DNA of 60,723 bases from Symbiobacterium terraclitae (GCF_017874315.1 NZ_JAGGLG010000027.1:1-60723); one strand, 5' to 3'; shown: positions 26,682 through 36,354, counted from the first letter of the stretch. Translations and numbers: made by a program. The notes: generated by a model from the sequence alone, not told the origin.

Positions 26682-29600
26682 TTACATGGCGGCCGTCTCG
26701 GTCCGGGCCGCGGCGCGGGCCTGCACGCGCTGGACCAGGTCGTCGAACAGCGTGTAGACCACCGGGATGACCACCAGGGTCAGCAGGGTGGAGAGCGAGA
26801 GGCCGCCGATGACGACCGTGGCCAGGGGCGCCTCCAGCTCGGCTCCCTCGGCCAGCCCCAGCGCCAGGGGCAGGAGGCCCAGCACCGTGGTGAGGGTGGT
26901 CATCAGCACGGGGCGGAGACGCCGGGGGCCGGTGATGCGCACCGCCTCGTCCCGGTCCATCCCCTGCCGCCGCAGCTGGTTGATGTAGTCCACCAGCACG
27001 ATGGCGTTGTTGACGACGACGCCCACCAGGAGGATGAGGCCGATCATCGCCGAGATGTCGAGGCTGCGGCCGGTGAGGACCAGGCCGAGCACGGCGCCGA
27101 CCAGGGCCAGCGGGACGGTGAACAGGATGACGAAGGGGTGGAGGAAGGACTCGAACTGCGCGGCCATCACCAGGTAGACCAGCGCGACGGAGAAGGTCAG
27201 CGCCTGAACGAGGCCGCTCATCGCATCTGACATCAGCTCGTAGTCGCCGCCGTAGTCGATCTCGTAGCCGGGCGGCAGCGGGAACTGCGCCAGCCGCGCC
27301 TTGATGTCATTAATGACGCTGCCCAGGTCGCGGCCGTAGATCTGGCCGGTCACCTTCACCACCCGGGCCTGCTCCTCGCGCTCGACTACGGTCGGGCCCA
27401 CGCCCCGCACCAGCTCGGCCAGCTCACCCAGGGGGACGGTCTGGCCGTACGGCGTGGCGATGGGCAGCTGCCGGAGTGCGACGATGTTCTCGCGGGCGCT
27501 CTCGGTGGCCATCAGCCGGATGTCGACCTCCTCGCCGCCCACCCGGTACTGGGTGACCACCCGGCCGCGCACCGCGGATTGCACCGAGGAGGCGACCTGG
27601 CTGGGGCTCAGGCCGTAGGAGGCGGCCTTGGCCCGATCGACCCGGATCTGGACCTCGGGCAGGCCCTCGCTGACGGAGGTGGAGAGTTCGCGGGTGCCCG
27701 GTACCCGGGCGATCTCCGCCATGATCTGCTGGGAGAGCTCCTTCAGCACGTCGAGGTCCTCGCCGCTGATCGCGACCTCGATGTCGTTGCCCCCGCCCGT
27801 CTCGATGGTGCCCGCCGTCGAGACCGTCACCCTGGCGCCGGGCAGGAAGATCCGGTTGCGCACGTCCTCCACGACCTCTTCGAGGCTGCGGCTGCGTTCA
27901 CCGGGACTCACCAGCATGCCGGAGATGAACCCCTGGTGGGACTGCCCGCCCGTGGCGTAGGCGCTGCCGGAGGTGCCCACCGCCACGTAGAGGGTGCGCA
28001 GCTCGGGCAGGTCCCGGATCTGGGCAACGGCCTGCTCCACGGCGGCCTGCGTCTCCTCCAGCTTCGTGCCCGGCGGCATCGAAATGGAGACGCGGAACTC
28101 GCTGGTATCGCTGGGCGGGATGAACTCCATGCCCATCCGCCCGACGACCAACAGCGCCAGGGCCAGCGAAGCGAGCCCGATGCCCACCACCTGCCACCTG
28201 TGGCCCAGGGCCCAGCTCAGCATCCGGCCGTAGACCGCTTCCAGCCGGGCCAGCTGATCGCTGATCCAGCCGGAAACCCGGGTGATCCAGGGCACCTGCC
28301 GGCGAGCGGGCCGGTCACGGAGGAGCCAGGGCGCCATCATCGGCACGAGCGTGAGGGCGGTGAGCAGCGAGACCAGCAGCGAGAACGTCACCGTGAGCGC
28401 CAGCTCCCGGAAGAAGAGCTGGGCGAGGCCGGTGATCCAGACGACGGGGAGGAAGACGACCACCGAGGTCAGGGTGGATGCCGTGACGGCCAGGCCCACT
28501 TCGGCGGTGCCGTCCTCGGCCGCCTGGTAGATGTCCTTGCCCATCTCCTTGTGCCGGAAGATGTTCTCCAGGACGACGATGGAGGAGTCGACCATCATGC
28601 CCACGCCCAGCGAGAGGCCGCCCAGGGAGAGGATGTTCAGCGTGATGCCGCTGAAGAAGACGGGGCCGAACGTGGCGATGACGGCGACGGGGATGCTGAT
28701 GGCGATGGCGAAGGTCGCCCGGACGTGCCGGAGGAAGAACAGGAGCACCAGGATGGCCAGGATGCCGCCCTGCATGCCGGACGACGCGACCGACTCCAGC
28801 GAGGTGAGCACCATGCGCGAGGTGTCGGAGAGGATCGTGGCCTGCACCTGGCCGGGCAGCTCCGCCTCGATCTTCTTCAGCTCGGCCTTCACCGCGTTGG
28901 CCACCGCCACGGAGTTGCCGCCGCTCTGCTTCTGGATGTCCAGCGACACCGCAGTCTGGCCGTTGAGCCAGACCCGGGAGGTGGCCTCGGCCCAGGTGTC
29001 GCGTACCTCCGCGACGTCGCCCAGCCGCACGGTTCCCAGCCGCAGGTCGCGGATCTCATCCAGCGACTGGTACTGGCCGATGGTGCGGACGAGGAGGTTG
29101 ACGCTGCCCTCGCCCACCTCGCCGCCGGGCAGGTTCAGGTTCTCGTACGCCAGCACCTGCGCGACGTTGGTCATGGAGAGGCCGTGCGCCTGCAGCCGGG
29201 CGGGGTCGACGACGACCTGGATCTCCCGCTCGATGCCGCCGTTGACGGTGACGGAGGCCACGCCGTCCAGCCGCTCGAGCCGCGGCTTGATCCGCTCCTC
29301 GGCCAGGGCCTTCAGCTCGGCCAGGTCCTCGGAGCCGGTCAGGCCGATGGTGAGCACCGGCAGCGCGGAGGGGTCGATCTTGAAGACCATCGGGGCGTCC
29401 ACGCCGTCGGGCAGGTAGCCCTTCACCTGGTCGACCTTCTCGCGGATGGAGAGGGTGGCCTGGTCCATGTCGGTGCCGTAGTCGAACTCGACGATGACCA
29501 GCGACTGGCCCTCGGAGCTGGAGGAGGAGACGGCGGTCACGCCCGGCACCGTGCCCATGACCTCCTCGATGGGACGGGAGACGTGCGCCTCGACCTCCTC

Positions 29601-29771
29601 GGGGCCGGCGCCCTCGTACGAGGTCGCCACCACCGCGAGGGGGAACTCCATGGCGGGGTACAGGTCAAGCGAGAGGCGGGTGAGGGAGACGAGGCCCACC
29701 ACTGCGGCGATCAGGTAGAACACGACGGTGGGAACGGGGTGGTGGATGGAGAAGCGGATGAGCCCCCTCAC
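26682..29771 (-). CDS. RND efflux transporter, AcrB/HAE1 family
   Basis: A 1029-residue inner-membrane proton-driven pump. It starts with the typical helix ([21 protein letters not shown]), shows the [19 protein letters not shown] porter region, and in the transmembrane part [19 protein letters not shown] with paired Asp-type residues. The C-terminal repeat carries [20 protein letters not shown] and [19 protein letters not shown]. Family members export drugs, dyes, lipids or metabolites together with an adaptor and TolC; all three are encoded here. Its ATG overlaps the adaptor stop by four bases. Confidence 0.95.
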   Translation of the reverse strand: MRGLIRFSIHHPVPTVVFYLIAAVVGLVSLTRLSLDLYPAMEFPLAVVATSYEGAGPEEVEAHVSRPIEEVMGTVPGVTAVSSSSSEGQSLVIVEFDYGTDMDQATLSIREKVDQVKGYLPDGVDAPMVFKIDPSALPVLTIGLTGSEDLAELKALAEERIKPRLERLDGVASVTVNGGIEREIQVVVDPARLQAHGLSMTNVAQVLAYENLNLPGGEVGEGSVNLLVRTIGQYQSLDEIRDLRLGTVRLGDVAEVRDTWAEATSRVWLNGQTAVSLDIQKQSGGNSVAVANAVKAELKKIEAELPGQVQATILSDTSRMVLTSLESVASSGMQGGILAILVLLFFLRHVRATFAIAISIPVAVIATFGPVFFSGITLNILSLGGLSLGVGMMVDSSIVVLENIFRHKEMGKDIYQAAEDGTAEVGLAVTASTLTSVVVFLPVVWITGLAQLFFRELALTVTFSLLVSLLTALTLVPMMAPWLLRDRPARRQVPWITRVSGWISDQLARLEAVYGRMLSWALGHRWQVVGIGLASLALALLVVGRMGMEFIPPSDTSEFRVSISMPPGTKLEETQAAVEQAVAQIRDLPELRTLYVAVGTSGSAYATGGQSHQGFISGMLVSPGERSRSLEEVVEDVRNRIFLPGARVTVSTAGTIETGGGNDIEVAISGEDLDVLKELSQQIMAEIARVPGTRELSTSVSEGLPEVQIRVDRAKAASYGLSPSQVASSVQSAVRGRVVTQYRVGGEEVDIRLMATESARENIVALRQLPIATPYGQTVPLGELAELVRGVGPTVVEREEQARVVKVTGQIYGRDLGSVINDIKARLAQFPLPPGYEIDYGGDYELMSDAMSGLVQALTFSVALVYLVMAAQFESFLHPFVILFTVPLALVGAVLGLVLTGRSLDISAMIGLILLVGVVVNNAIVLVDYINQLRRQGMDRDEAVRITGPRRLRPVLMTTLTTVLGLLPLALGLAEGAELEAPLATVVIGGLSLSTLLTLVVIPVVYTLFDDLVQRVQARAAARTETAAM

Positions 29772-30847
29772 CGGTCAGGCCCCCCTCCCACCCGCACGGG
29801 GGCGCCGTCGTAGAGCCGGTTCTGCCCGGCCACCACCACCTGGTCACCCTCGGCGATGCCCTCGACCAGCACCTGCTGATCGGACCGCACGGCCACGGAG
29901 ACGGTCACCCGGCGGGCGACGCCGTCCTCGACCACGTAGACGTAGGGTTCGCCGGAGCCTTCCAGGAGGGCGTTCACCGGGATCAGGACGCCCTCGCGCT
30001 CCTCCAGTGGAAACTCGACCTCGGCAAACATGCCGCCCTTCAGGGCGCCGTCCGGGTTGGGCAGGAGCACCCGCACCTTGTAGGAGCGGGTCTGGGCGTC
30101 CATCTGCGGGCTGACGGACTCGACCTCGCCCGTGAAGGTCTCGCCCAGCGCCGGGACGGTGACCGGCACCGCAACCCCCGGCCGCACGGAGTTGATCGCC
30201 GCCTCGGCGACGCCGGTGTCCACCACGACGGTGGAGAGGTCGACCAGCTGGAACACCGGGGTACCGGCGCCGATCAGCGCGCCCGGCTCCACGTACCGGG
30301 CGGCCAGGACCCCGTCAGCCGGCGCGGTGATGCGGGCGCCCTCGTAGCTGGACTTGGCCAGCTCCAGCTGGGCGCGGGCCGCTTCCACGGCCGCGGTCGC
30401 CAGGGTGAGCTGGGTGCGGATCTGCTCCGCCTGCTGGTGGGAAACAGCGCCCTGGGCGAGCAGCGCCTCCAGCCGGGAGGCCTGGCGCGCGGCCTCGCTC
30501 CGCTGCGCCTCGGCCTGGGTGTACTGCGCCTGCGCGGCCGCCAGCTGGTTGGCCAGGTCCTTGTCGTCCAACTCCACCAGCAGGTCGCCCTCCTGCACGG
30601 CGTCGCCCATCTGGCGGTGGACGGCAACCACGCGGCCGGGGACCTTGGCGGTGACGGTGATGGAGAGGATCGGCTTCAGCTGGCCCGAGGCGTGGCTGGT
30701 GGCGGTGAGCGTGCCGCCGCGGGCCTCGGTGACGGCCACCGCCACGGCCTCGACGGCCGGCTCATCCATCTGTCCCGAGGCCAGGCCGCACGCGGAGAGG
30801 AGCAGGGCAAACAGCGGCAGCAGGGCCGCGGGGAAGAAACGCCTCAT
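29768..30847 (-). CDS. RND periplasmic adaptor (membrane fusion) lipoprotein
   Basis: A 359-residue HlyD/AcrA-type adaptor. The signal peptide ends in the lipobox LLLSACG (Cys20). Then come the split lipoyl domain (GRVVAVHRQMGDAVQEGDLL and ARITAPADGVLAARYVEPGA), an alpha-helical hairpin with heptads (ANQLAAAQAQYTQAEAQRSE), and the beta-barrel and membrane-proximal domains (VESVSPQMDAQTRSYKVRV, QVVVAGQNRLYDGAPVRVG). It bridges the RND pump and an outer channel. ATG at 30847 follows GGAGG. It overlaps the pump gene. Confidence 0.94.
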   Translation of the reverse strand: MRRFFPAALLPLFALLLSACGLASGQMDEPAVEAVAVAVTEARGGTLTATSHASGQLKPILSITVTAKVPGRVVAVHRQMGDAVQEGDLLVELDDKDLANQLAAAQAQYTQAEAQRSEAARQASRLEALLAQGAVSHQQAEQIRTQLTLATAAVEAARAQLELAKSSYEGARITAPADGVLAARYVEPGALIGAGTPVFQLVDLSTVVVDTGVAEAAINSVRPGVAVPVTVPALGETFTGEVESVSPQMDAQTRSYKVRVLLPNPDGALKGGMFAEVEFPLEEREGVLIPVNALLEGSGEPYVYVVEDGVARRVTVSVAVRSDQQVLVEGIAEGDQVVVAGQNRLYDGAPVRVGGGPDR

Positions 30848-30870
30848 GTCGCACGTACCTCCATGGGGGG

Positions 30871-33201
30871 CTAGGGTGCGGCCGGAACGTCCAGCCGGAT
30901 GTCGGCCCAGACGGTCTCGCCAGACGGCAGGCCGACCAGCGGGGTGATCACGACCTCGCCCGGTGCGGTCGCGCTGCGCACGCCGGACGAATCCACCGCC
31001 ACCGGGGCGTACCGGCGGCCAGGCACCAGGTGGTTGAAGCGGTAGATGCCCTCGTTGTCGGTGAACGCGACCCGGTCCGCCGCGCTCTGGCCCTCGGTGT
31101 ACAGCACCACCCGGATGCCGCTCAGGGGACTGCCGTCAGGACCCACGACGCGGCCGACGATCGACGCGTGGACGTGCGTGGTCAGGTTGGCCTGCACGCC
31201 GAAGCCGGTGCCCGGACGGACCACCTCGGCCGCGGCGTTCAGCGCGGCGTTCTCGCCGGCGACCCGCACCAGGTATGCCTCACCCGGCATGGCGGGCACG
31301 CGGACGTCGTAGCTGCCGTCCGCGCCGACCGCGCCGGTGAAGGCGGAGCCGTCGCTGGAGCGGAGGACCGTCACCTCGGCGCCCTCCGCCGGACGGTCAT
31401 CGCCTGCCTGCACGAGCCCGAGGAAGCGGGTCTCGGCGGGCCGGGCCACCAGGACCAGGTGGTTGGGGCCGGCGGGCGTGAGGACCTGGGGCTCCCGCTG
31501 CGTGCCGTCAGGCGCCACGGAACCGCCCACGTAGCCCGGGTCGAGGATGACGGGCAGGTAGCGGCTCTGGCGCGCAACGGGCAGGTTGGCGAACTGGTAG
31601 CGGCCGGCCGCGTCCGTCTCGGTCTCGGCGATCTTGCTCCGCCCTTCCTCCCGCAGCCCGACCTTGACGCCGGCCAGGGGCTCGCCCCGGTCGTCCACCA
31701 CGCGGCCCGCGATCGTGGCACGCTCGGGCTGGAGCACGAAGTCGGCCGTGTTGTTGCTGCCCCGCCGCACGTCCACCAGGCTGGGCGGGTTCTCGCCGTC
31801 AGTGACGGGCTGGTCGGTGTACAGGTAGCCGTCCACCTGCACGCTCACGTGGTAACCGGTGCTGCGGCTCCCTGTCGGGTCGTCCGGGATGTTGGCCTGG
31901 AGGCTGAGGTCGTACCGCCCCTCCTCGTCGGTGCGGGCGGTCCAGTTCTGGGAGCCCCGGTTCACGCGTACCACGGCGCCGGCCACCGGCTCATCCAGGT
32001 GGTTCTTCACGGTGCCCGAGAGGATGGCCAGCCCGTGGCCGTAGGTGTCCGGGGAGCTGGCGACGATGTTGGCCGAGACCGTCTGGCCGCCCGCCACCTC
32101 CAGCCAGCCGGAGTCGGCCCGCACCAGCGTCCCGCCGGGGAAGGCGCGGACGCGGTAGGTGCCCCCGGTCACCTCGCTGAAGGAGAACCGGCCCTCCTCG
32201 TCGGTGCGGGCGACCTGCACGGTGCCGAGGCCGGCGCGCTGCAGGTGCACTTCGACCTTCTTCAGGGGCTCGGCATTGCCGTCGAAGACCCGGCCGGCGA
32301 CCACGGCGTAGAGCCTGTTCAGCACGAGCCGGTCCGCGCCGCTGAAGTCGATCCAGCCGCCGTCCTCAAGGGTGAAGGTACCGGTCGTGATGGTCTCGTG
32401 GTCGTACCGGGAAAGGCGAAGCTGGTAGACCCCGCCCTCGGCGGGCGGCGCCGAAAGGCTGAAGTAGCCGGAGCGGTCGGTGCGCACCGAGGCCACCGGC
32501 CCCCAATCCGCCAGCAGCAGTTCGACGGTCGCGTCCGAGACGGGCGCGCCGTTCACCCCGGAGACCACCTCGCCGGTGATGCGGGCGAGCGCGGACGGCA
32601 GGGTGAGGTCCACCTGGTTCCGGCGCCGCGGGTCAAGGCCGCCCATCTCCTGGGAGACGGGGCGATGGCGGTCCGCATGGGCCTGGAGGGTGTACTCGCC
32701 CCCAGCCCGGGCGGTCGAGAGGCTGTAGACGCCCAGGTCGTTGGTGCGGGCCGTCGCCTCCAGGCCGTACCCGGCCCGGAACAGCTGGATGGTCGCCTGC
32801 GGAACCGGGAGCCCGCGCTCGTCGCGCACCACGCCGGTGATCACGGCGGTATAGGGCTCGGCGGTGAGGGTGAGGGCGGGGCCGTCGCTGGCGGGCACGT
32901 ACGCCCGCTCCGTCAGCGCATGGCCGTCGGCCCAGGCCCGGATCCAGAAGGTGTGGCCGGGGGGGAGCGCGATGGTGGCCTGGCCCCGCTGGTCCGTGCG
33001 GGCCGCGGTGATGCCGGGCAGGCCGGGCGTAAGTACCTGTATCTCCGCATCCGGCAGCGGGGTGCCGTTGGTGCTGATCAGGGTGATGCGCAGGGGCGCC
33101 GCGGCCGCGGGCTGCAGGAAGGAGAGGTCGGCCGCGGCCGCAGCCGGAACACTGCTCACCAGGAATAGCAGGCCTAACAACAGGGCAATAAGCTTACGCA
33201 T
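30871..33201 (-). CDS. Secreted protein of repeated carboxypeptidase-regulatory-like (CarboxypepD_reg) domains
   Basis: A 776-residue exported protein with a signal peptide (LIALLLGLLFLVSSVPAAAA) and roughly nine tandem Ig/transthyretin-like beta domains. Repeat hallmarks are GxVxDxxGxPLxxAxV followed by ARTDxxGxYxxS, for example ITGVVRDERGLPVPQATI, VARTDEEGRFSFSEV and VARTDERGQ-like segments. Such domains are structural modules of surface proteins. There is no sorting motif or transmembrane anchor at the C-terminus. It lies inside the RND operon between the TetR and adaptor genes, an unusual position; it may extend the export assembly through the wall or be co-regulated only. Confidence 0.85.
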   Translation of the reverse strand: MRKLIALLLGLLFLVSSVPAAAAADLSFLQPAAAAPLRITLISTNGTPLPDAEIQVLTPGLPGITAARTDQRGQATIALPPGHTFWIRAWADGHALTERAYVPASDGPALTLTAEPYTAVITGVVRDERGLPVPQATIQLFRAGYGLEATARTNDLGVYSLSTARAGGEYTLQAHADRHRPVSQEMGGLDPRRRNQVDLTLPSALARITGEVVSGVNGAPVSDATVELLLADWGPVASVRTDRSGYFSLSAPPAEGGVYQLRLSRYDHETITTGTFTLEDGGWIDFSGADRLVLNRLYAVVAGRVFDGNAEPLKKVEVHLQRAGLGTVQVARTDEEGRFSFSEVTGGTYRVRAFPGGTLVRADSGWLEVAGGQTVSANIVASSPDTYGHGLAILSGTVKNHLDEPVAGAVVRVNRGSQNWTARTDEEGRYDLSLQANIPDDPTGSRSTGYHVSVQVDGYLYTDQPVTDGENPPSLVDVRRGSNNTADFVLQPERATIAGRVVDDRGEPLAGVKVGLREEGRSKIAETETDAAGRYQFANLPVARQSRYLPVILDPGYVGGSVAPDGTQREPQVLTPAGPNHLVLVARPAETRFLGLVQAGDDRPAEGAEVTVLRSSDGSAFTGAVGADGSYDVRVPAMPGEAYLVRVAGENAALNAAAEVVRPGTGFGVQANLTTHVHASIVGRVVGPDGSPLSGIRVVLYTEGQSAADRVAFTDNEGIYRFNHLVPGRRYAPVAVDSSGVRSATAPGEVVITPLVGLPSGETVWADIRLDVPAAP

Positions 33202-33210
33202 ACTTCACCT

Positions 33211-33810
33211 CTATACCGTTCCCGGCGCCAGTATCGCGTCGGTGAAGAAATCGGCAACATCCTCGTCGAGCCGGTCGTACCAGTCGGGCGAAAGCATTCC
33301 GGCGAAGGCCGGCGGGACGCACTGCCCCACCTGGAGCATGGCCCAGATGGCGCCTGCGAGGCCCACCGTGAGGATCATGGGGTGGGGCGGCCGGATGGCC
33401 CCGGCCCGGACCGCCTGTGCGAAGGCGGCCCGGTCCTCGTCCGTGAAGGCCGAGACCACCTGCTGCAGCAGGAAGTCGCCGATCTCGGGGTGGAAGCGGC
33501 CTTCGGTGAAGAGGACGTTGAAGACGTCCTGGTTCTCCCGCATCACCTGCACCAGTTCCCGGATCCGCAGGCGGAGCAGGTCGCGCACGTTGCCCGTGCG
33601 GGGAAGCGCCCGCTCCCGGCTCAGGGCCTCCTGTACCACCGGCTCCACGCAGGCGACGAAGAGCTCCTTCTTGTCCTTGAAGTACCGGTAGATGGTACCC
33701 TCGGCCACGCCGGCCCGGCGGGCGATCTCTGCGGTGGTGGCGCCGTTGTAGCCCCGCTCGCTGATGAGGTGCAGTGCGGCGTCGAGGATGCGTCTGCGGG
33801 TCGTTTCCAT
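33211..33810 (-). CDS. TetR-family transcriptional repressor of the efflux operon
   Basis: A 199-residue TetR/AcrR regulator. The helix-turn-helix is at residues ~7-47 (RRRILDAALHLISERGYNGA, TTAEIARRAGVAEGTIYRYF, KDKKELF). The C-terminal ~150 residues form a helical ligand pocket (QDVFNVLFTEGRFHPEIGDF). A 16-bp palindrome overlapping the operon promoter (34997-35012) is the likely operator, giving autorepression with release by an efflux substrate. It lies 14 bases after the TolC-like gene stop. Confidence 0.93.
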   Translation of the reverse strand: METTRRRILDAALHLISERGYNGATTAEIARRAGVAEGTIYRYFKDKKELFVACVEPVVQEALSRERALPRTGNVRDLLRLRIRELVQVMRENQDVFNVLFTEGRFHPEIGDFLLQQVVSAFTDEDRAAFAQAVRAGAIRPPHPMILTVGLAGAIWAMLQVGQCVPPAFAGMLSPDWYDRLDEDVADFFTDAILAPGTV

Positions 33811-33824
33811 ATCAAGCCTACCCC

Positions 33825-34943
33825 CTATAGCTCGCCCAGGGCCTGGCGCAACTCCAGCAGGCGCAGGCGCAGGTTGGCCGCTGCCTGGATGCGTCCGGCC
33901 TCGGCCTCGAGGGCCGCAGCGGAGGCGGCCTGCACCTCCACCCAGGTGGCGAGTCCGGCATCGTAGCGGAGCTCGGCCAGGCGCAGGGCCTCGCGGGCCG
34001 GCTCCAGGGCCTTCTCGCGCGCCCTCAGCTCCTCCAGTGCGCCGTGGGCGGCGAGGTAGGCCTGGGTCACCTCGGCCCTGGCCCGGGCCAGGGCCAGTTC
34101 GTACTGGGAGGCGGCGGCCTGCACCTGCTGCGCGGCGCCGGTACCATCGGCCGACAGGCCGGTCTGGAGCCTGCGGCCGGCAAGGTCGAGCGCGGCGTCC
34201 CGCAGGTCGGGGCGGCGGGAAACCGCCTGTGCGATGAGGGACTCCAGGTCGGTGGGCAGGGCGACTTCCTCCGACCGCAGCGTATCGGGCTCCGGCCTGA
34301 CGTTGGCGGCGATCGGCGTGCCGATCACCTGTCCCAGGGCGCTGCGCGCCGCCTCCTCCATGGCCTGTGCGCCGATCAAGGCCGCCTGCTGGCCGGCGAG
34401 GGCCGCCTGTACCTGGAGCAGGTCGTACTGGGAGGCGCTGCCCACTGCGACCGCGGCCTCCACGTTGGCCAGCTGGGTGCGGGTCCGCTCGAGGGCAGCC
34501 TGCTGCGCCTCGACGGTGGCGACGGCCTTCTGCCAGGTCACGTAGGCCTGCAGCGCGCCGGCCCGCACCTGCTGTCTGGCCGAGAGGTGCTGGGAAGCGG
34601 CCTGTTCGTAGGTGAGGAGCGCCTGCTGCCCCACGGCCTGCGGCGTGATCGCCTGCTGGGGAATGGAGATGCCGTACTGGGCCTGCAGATACGCGGCAAC
34701 GGCAGGGGCCATGGCCGGAGCGGCCGCCGGGGCGGTCTCCAGCGCGGACCGGGCCGAGGAGACCTGGATGGCCGCCAGCCGCACGCCGGGGTTCAGGGTC
34801 TCCGCCAGGGTCAGGGCCTGCTCCAGGCCGAGGACGAGCGGCTCCGGCGGGGTGTCTGCGGCCGCGGCGGGCGGGCCCGCCGCGGTGAGGAGCGTCAGGG
34901 AGATCAGCGCTGATACCAGGGAGCGCGGGAGTCGCATGGGCAA
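33825..34943 (-). CDS. TolC-family outer-channel-like protein
   Basis: A ~372-residue exported protein: signal peptide (LVSALISLTLLTAAGPPAAA) and two long helical repeats typical of TolC/OEP proteins (LGLEQALTLAETLNPGVRLA at the start, YDAGLATWVEVQAASAAALE near the end). It is shorter than Gram-negative TolC (~470), lacking much of the strand region that forms the outer-membrane barrel. TTG at 34943 lies six bases after GGGAGG; ATG at 34937 is the alternative. First gene of the RND operon. In a monoderm cell it could be a wall- or membrane-associated conduit rather than an outer-membrane channel. Confidence 0.85.
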   Translation of the reverse strand: MPMRLPRSLVSALISLTLLTAAGPPAAAADTPPEPLVLGLEQALTLAETLNPGVRLAAIQVSSARSALETAPAAAPAMAPAVAAYLQAQYGISIPQQAITPQAVGQQALLTYEQAASQHLSARQQVRAGALQAYVTWQKAVATVEAQQAALERTRTQLANVEAAVAVGSASQYDLLQVQAALAGQQAALIGAQAMEEAARSALGQVIGTPIAANVRPEPDTLRSEEVALPTDLESLIAQAVSRRPDLRDAALDLAGRRLQTGLSADGTGAAQQVQAAASQYELALARARAEVTQAYLAAHGALEELRAREKALEPAREALRLAELRYDAGLATWVEVQAASAAALEAEAGRIQAAANLRLRLLELRQALGEL

Positions 34944-34996
34944 GGATCGCCTCCCAACCGGGGTGTCGCCGGGAAAATTTTGGATCTTAATTCCAG

Positions 34997-35012
34997 GAGT
35001 GAGTACTCACTC
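34997..35012. promoter_or_regulatory. TetR operator palindrome
   Basis: A perfect 16-bp palindrome, GAGTGAGTACTCACTC, immediately downstream of the -10 hexamer of the efflux operon. Its size and symmetry suit a TetR dimer, and its position would block transcription start. Confidence 0.8.
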
Positions 35013-35041
35013 ATTCTACTGCGCGCGCTGACTGGCGTCAA
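35013..35041 (-). promoter_or_regulatory. Promoter of the TolC-TetR-RND operon
   Basis: On the minus strand, TTGACG (35041-35036) and TAGAAT (35018-35013) with exactly 17 bases between. The transcript starts inside the palindromic operator. Confidence 0.85.
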
Positions 35042-35048
35042 TAGGTAA

Positions 35049-35079
35049 GGACGTACCCCGGATATACCAGGGTACGTCC
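35049..35079 (-). terminator. Terminator of the DUF421/DUF4363 transcript
   Basis: A 10-bp perfect stem (GGACGTACCC/GGGTACGTCC) with an 11-base loop lies 30 bases past the DUF4363 stop. It separates that operon from the efflux promoter. Confidence 0.7.
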
Positions 35080-35108
35080 CAACTGCCGGTATTCCACAGG
35101 TTCGCGGG

Positions 35109-35486
35109 TCAGACCCCGATGTCCTCCCAGAGGGCGATGAGCCGGCGTACGGCGATGTTCACCTGGGCCTCGTCACGCGTGTCGATAGCGCCGCGAAGGC
35201 CGGCCAGTTCGAGATCAAACAACTCAATTTCATCGGTGGTTGACGTGATGTGGATTCGTCCGCGCACGCGCTGCCAGGCTTGGCTGACGTCGTCGATTGT
35301 GGTGTGCGCCCGGTCCCAGTCGCGCTGTTGGGTGAGGCTCAGGAGCTGGTTCAGACGGCCGGCCACGTCGTCGTCGGCCCCGAAGGAACGCTTGAGGATG
35401 CCCCCCATGTTGAACAGCAGGACGGTGACGGTGACGATCACGACGGGCAGGCCGATGTAGATCAGCTGACGCATGCGTGCGTTCAC
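35109..35486 (-). CDS. DUF4363 family membrane-anchored protein
   Basis: A 125-residue protein with one N-terminal transmembrane helix (LIYIGLPVVIVTVTVLLF, residues 8-25) and an extracytoplasmic helical domain (RLNQLLSLTQQRDWDRA, AQVNIAVRRLIALWEDI). This matches DUF4363, a family of Firmicute sporulators frequently encoded next to DUF421 (YetF-like) proteins, as here 24 bases apart. Function is unknown; membrane association in the forespore or spore is a reasonable guess. Confidence 0.8.
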   Translation of the reverse strand: MNARMRQLIYIGLPVVIVTVTVLLFNMGGILKRSFGADDDVAGRLNQLLSLTQQRDWDRAHTTIDDVSQAWQRVRGRIHITSTTDEIELFDLELAGLRGAIDTRDEAQVNIAVRRLIALWEDIGV

Positions 35487-35510
35487 GCTTGACCCTCCAT
35501 TTCCAGAACC

Positions 35511-36239
35511 TTAGTTGGGCCCCGGGTAATCGCTGAGGTCGAGGGCCGGGGGAAACTTGTCCGTGTACCGGTCCACGTAGACCTTGCCCTCGGCGTCCAC
35601 CACGGCGAGGAAGGCCTCCTCCGGGCCGCTCAGGCCCTGCTCCTGCAGCTTGGCCGTCAGCCAGGCGCGGTTGACGCCCAGCCGGCGGAGGTTCTGGTCC
35701 ATCACCTCGCCGTCCACCACCAGCTCGATGCCGAGCCCCCTGGACCTGGTCTGGATGTGCAGGTCGGAAACCGTGGCCGGCAGGTGCTCCGGCCGCTTCA
35801 GGACGGACAGGCTGCCGCGCGGCTCCATGATGGCCAGTTCGACCTCGTCGACGTGGAAGATGGACTGGCCGCGCAGCAGTTCGAGGAGTTCGCTCTCCCG
35901 CATCCGCATGCGCCTGAGGTTGCGCTCCAGGATCTGGCCGTCCTGGATCAGCACAACGGGCTCGCCGTCGAGCATCTTGGACAGCCAGCGGCTCTTGATC
36001 GCCGTGAACTGCATGGCCAGGGTCAGGACGACCCAGGTGGCCAGCGCCACGAAGATCGGCCAGGGGCGGATGGAGAGGCTGGCAGAGAGCTCTGCGGCGA
36101 TGGAGCCGAGAGTGGCGCCGGCGACGTACTCGAAGAAAGTGAGGTGGGCTACCTGCGTCTTGCCCAGGATGCGGGAGAAGATCAACAGGTTGACGAATGT
36201 AAGAACGGAGCGGGTCAGGACGACCGTTCCTTCACCCAA
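35511..36239 (-). CDS. DUF421 (YetF/YrbG-like) membrane protein
   Basis: A 242-residue protein: three transmembrane helices in the first ~95 residues (VLTFVNLLIFSRILG, HLTFFEYVAGATLGSIAAEL, IFVALATWVVLTLAMQFTA) followed by two cytoplasmic alpha/beta repeats (LDGEPVVLIQDGQILERNLR, RGLGIELVVDGEVMDQNLRR). This is the DUF421/YetF fold, a family that includes spore-membrane proteins influencing heat resistance and germinant response in Bacillus. TTG at 36239 is chosen because GGGGGGA precedes it by seven bases. It is cotranscribed with the DUF4363 gene. Confidence 0.88.
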   Translation of the reverse strand: MGEGTVVLTRSVLTFVNLLIFSRILGKTQVAHLTFFEYVAGATLGSIAAELSASLSIRPWPIFVALATWVVLTLAMQFTAIKSRWLSKMLDGEPVVLIQDGQILERNLRRMRMRESELLELLRGQSIFHVDEVELAIMEPRGSLSVLKRPEHLPATVSDLHIQTRSRGLGIELVVDGEVMDQNLRRLGVNRAWLTAKLQEQGLSGPEEAFLAVVDAEGKVYVDRYTDKFPPALDLSDYPGPN

Positions 36240-36282
36240 TGCGAAATCCCCCCACCCACATGAAATAGAGGCCGCGCGACCG

Positions 36283-36310
36283 TTTACACGTGGGCCGGTT
36301 CTGCTATACT
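36283..36310 (+). promoter_or_regulatory. Promoter of the Orn/Lys/Arg decarboxylase-like gene
   Basis: TTTACA (36283-36288) and TATACT (36305-36310), 16-base spacing, 45 bases before the GTG start. Confidence 0.65.
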
Positions 36311-36354
36311 GCGTTAGGATGCATGCGTGAAACGGATCGCAGGAGGTGAGGACC

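Noticed and set aside
27579-29813. A 744-residue plus-strand open frame over the RND gene
   Set aside because: It is the antisense shadow of a GC-rich gene; the minus-strand product has clear RND motifs, while this one is His/Asp/Gly/Arg-rich without domains.
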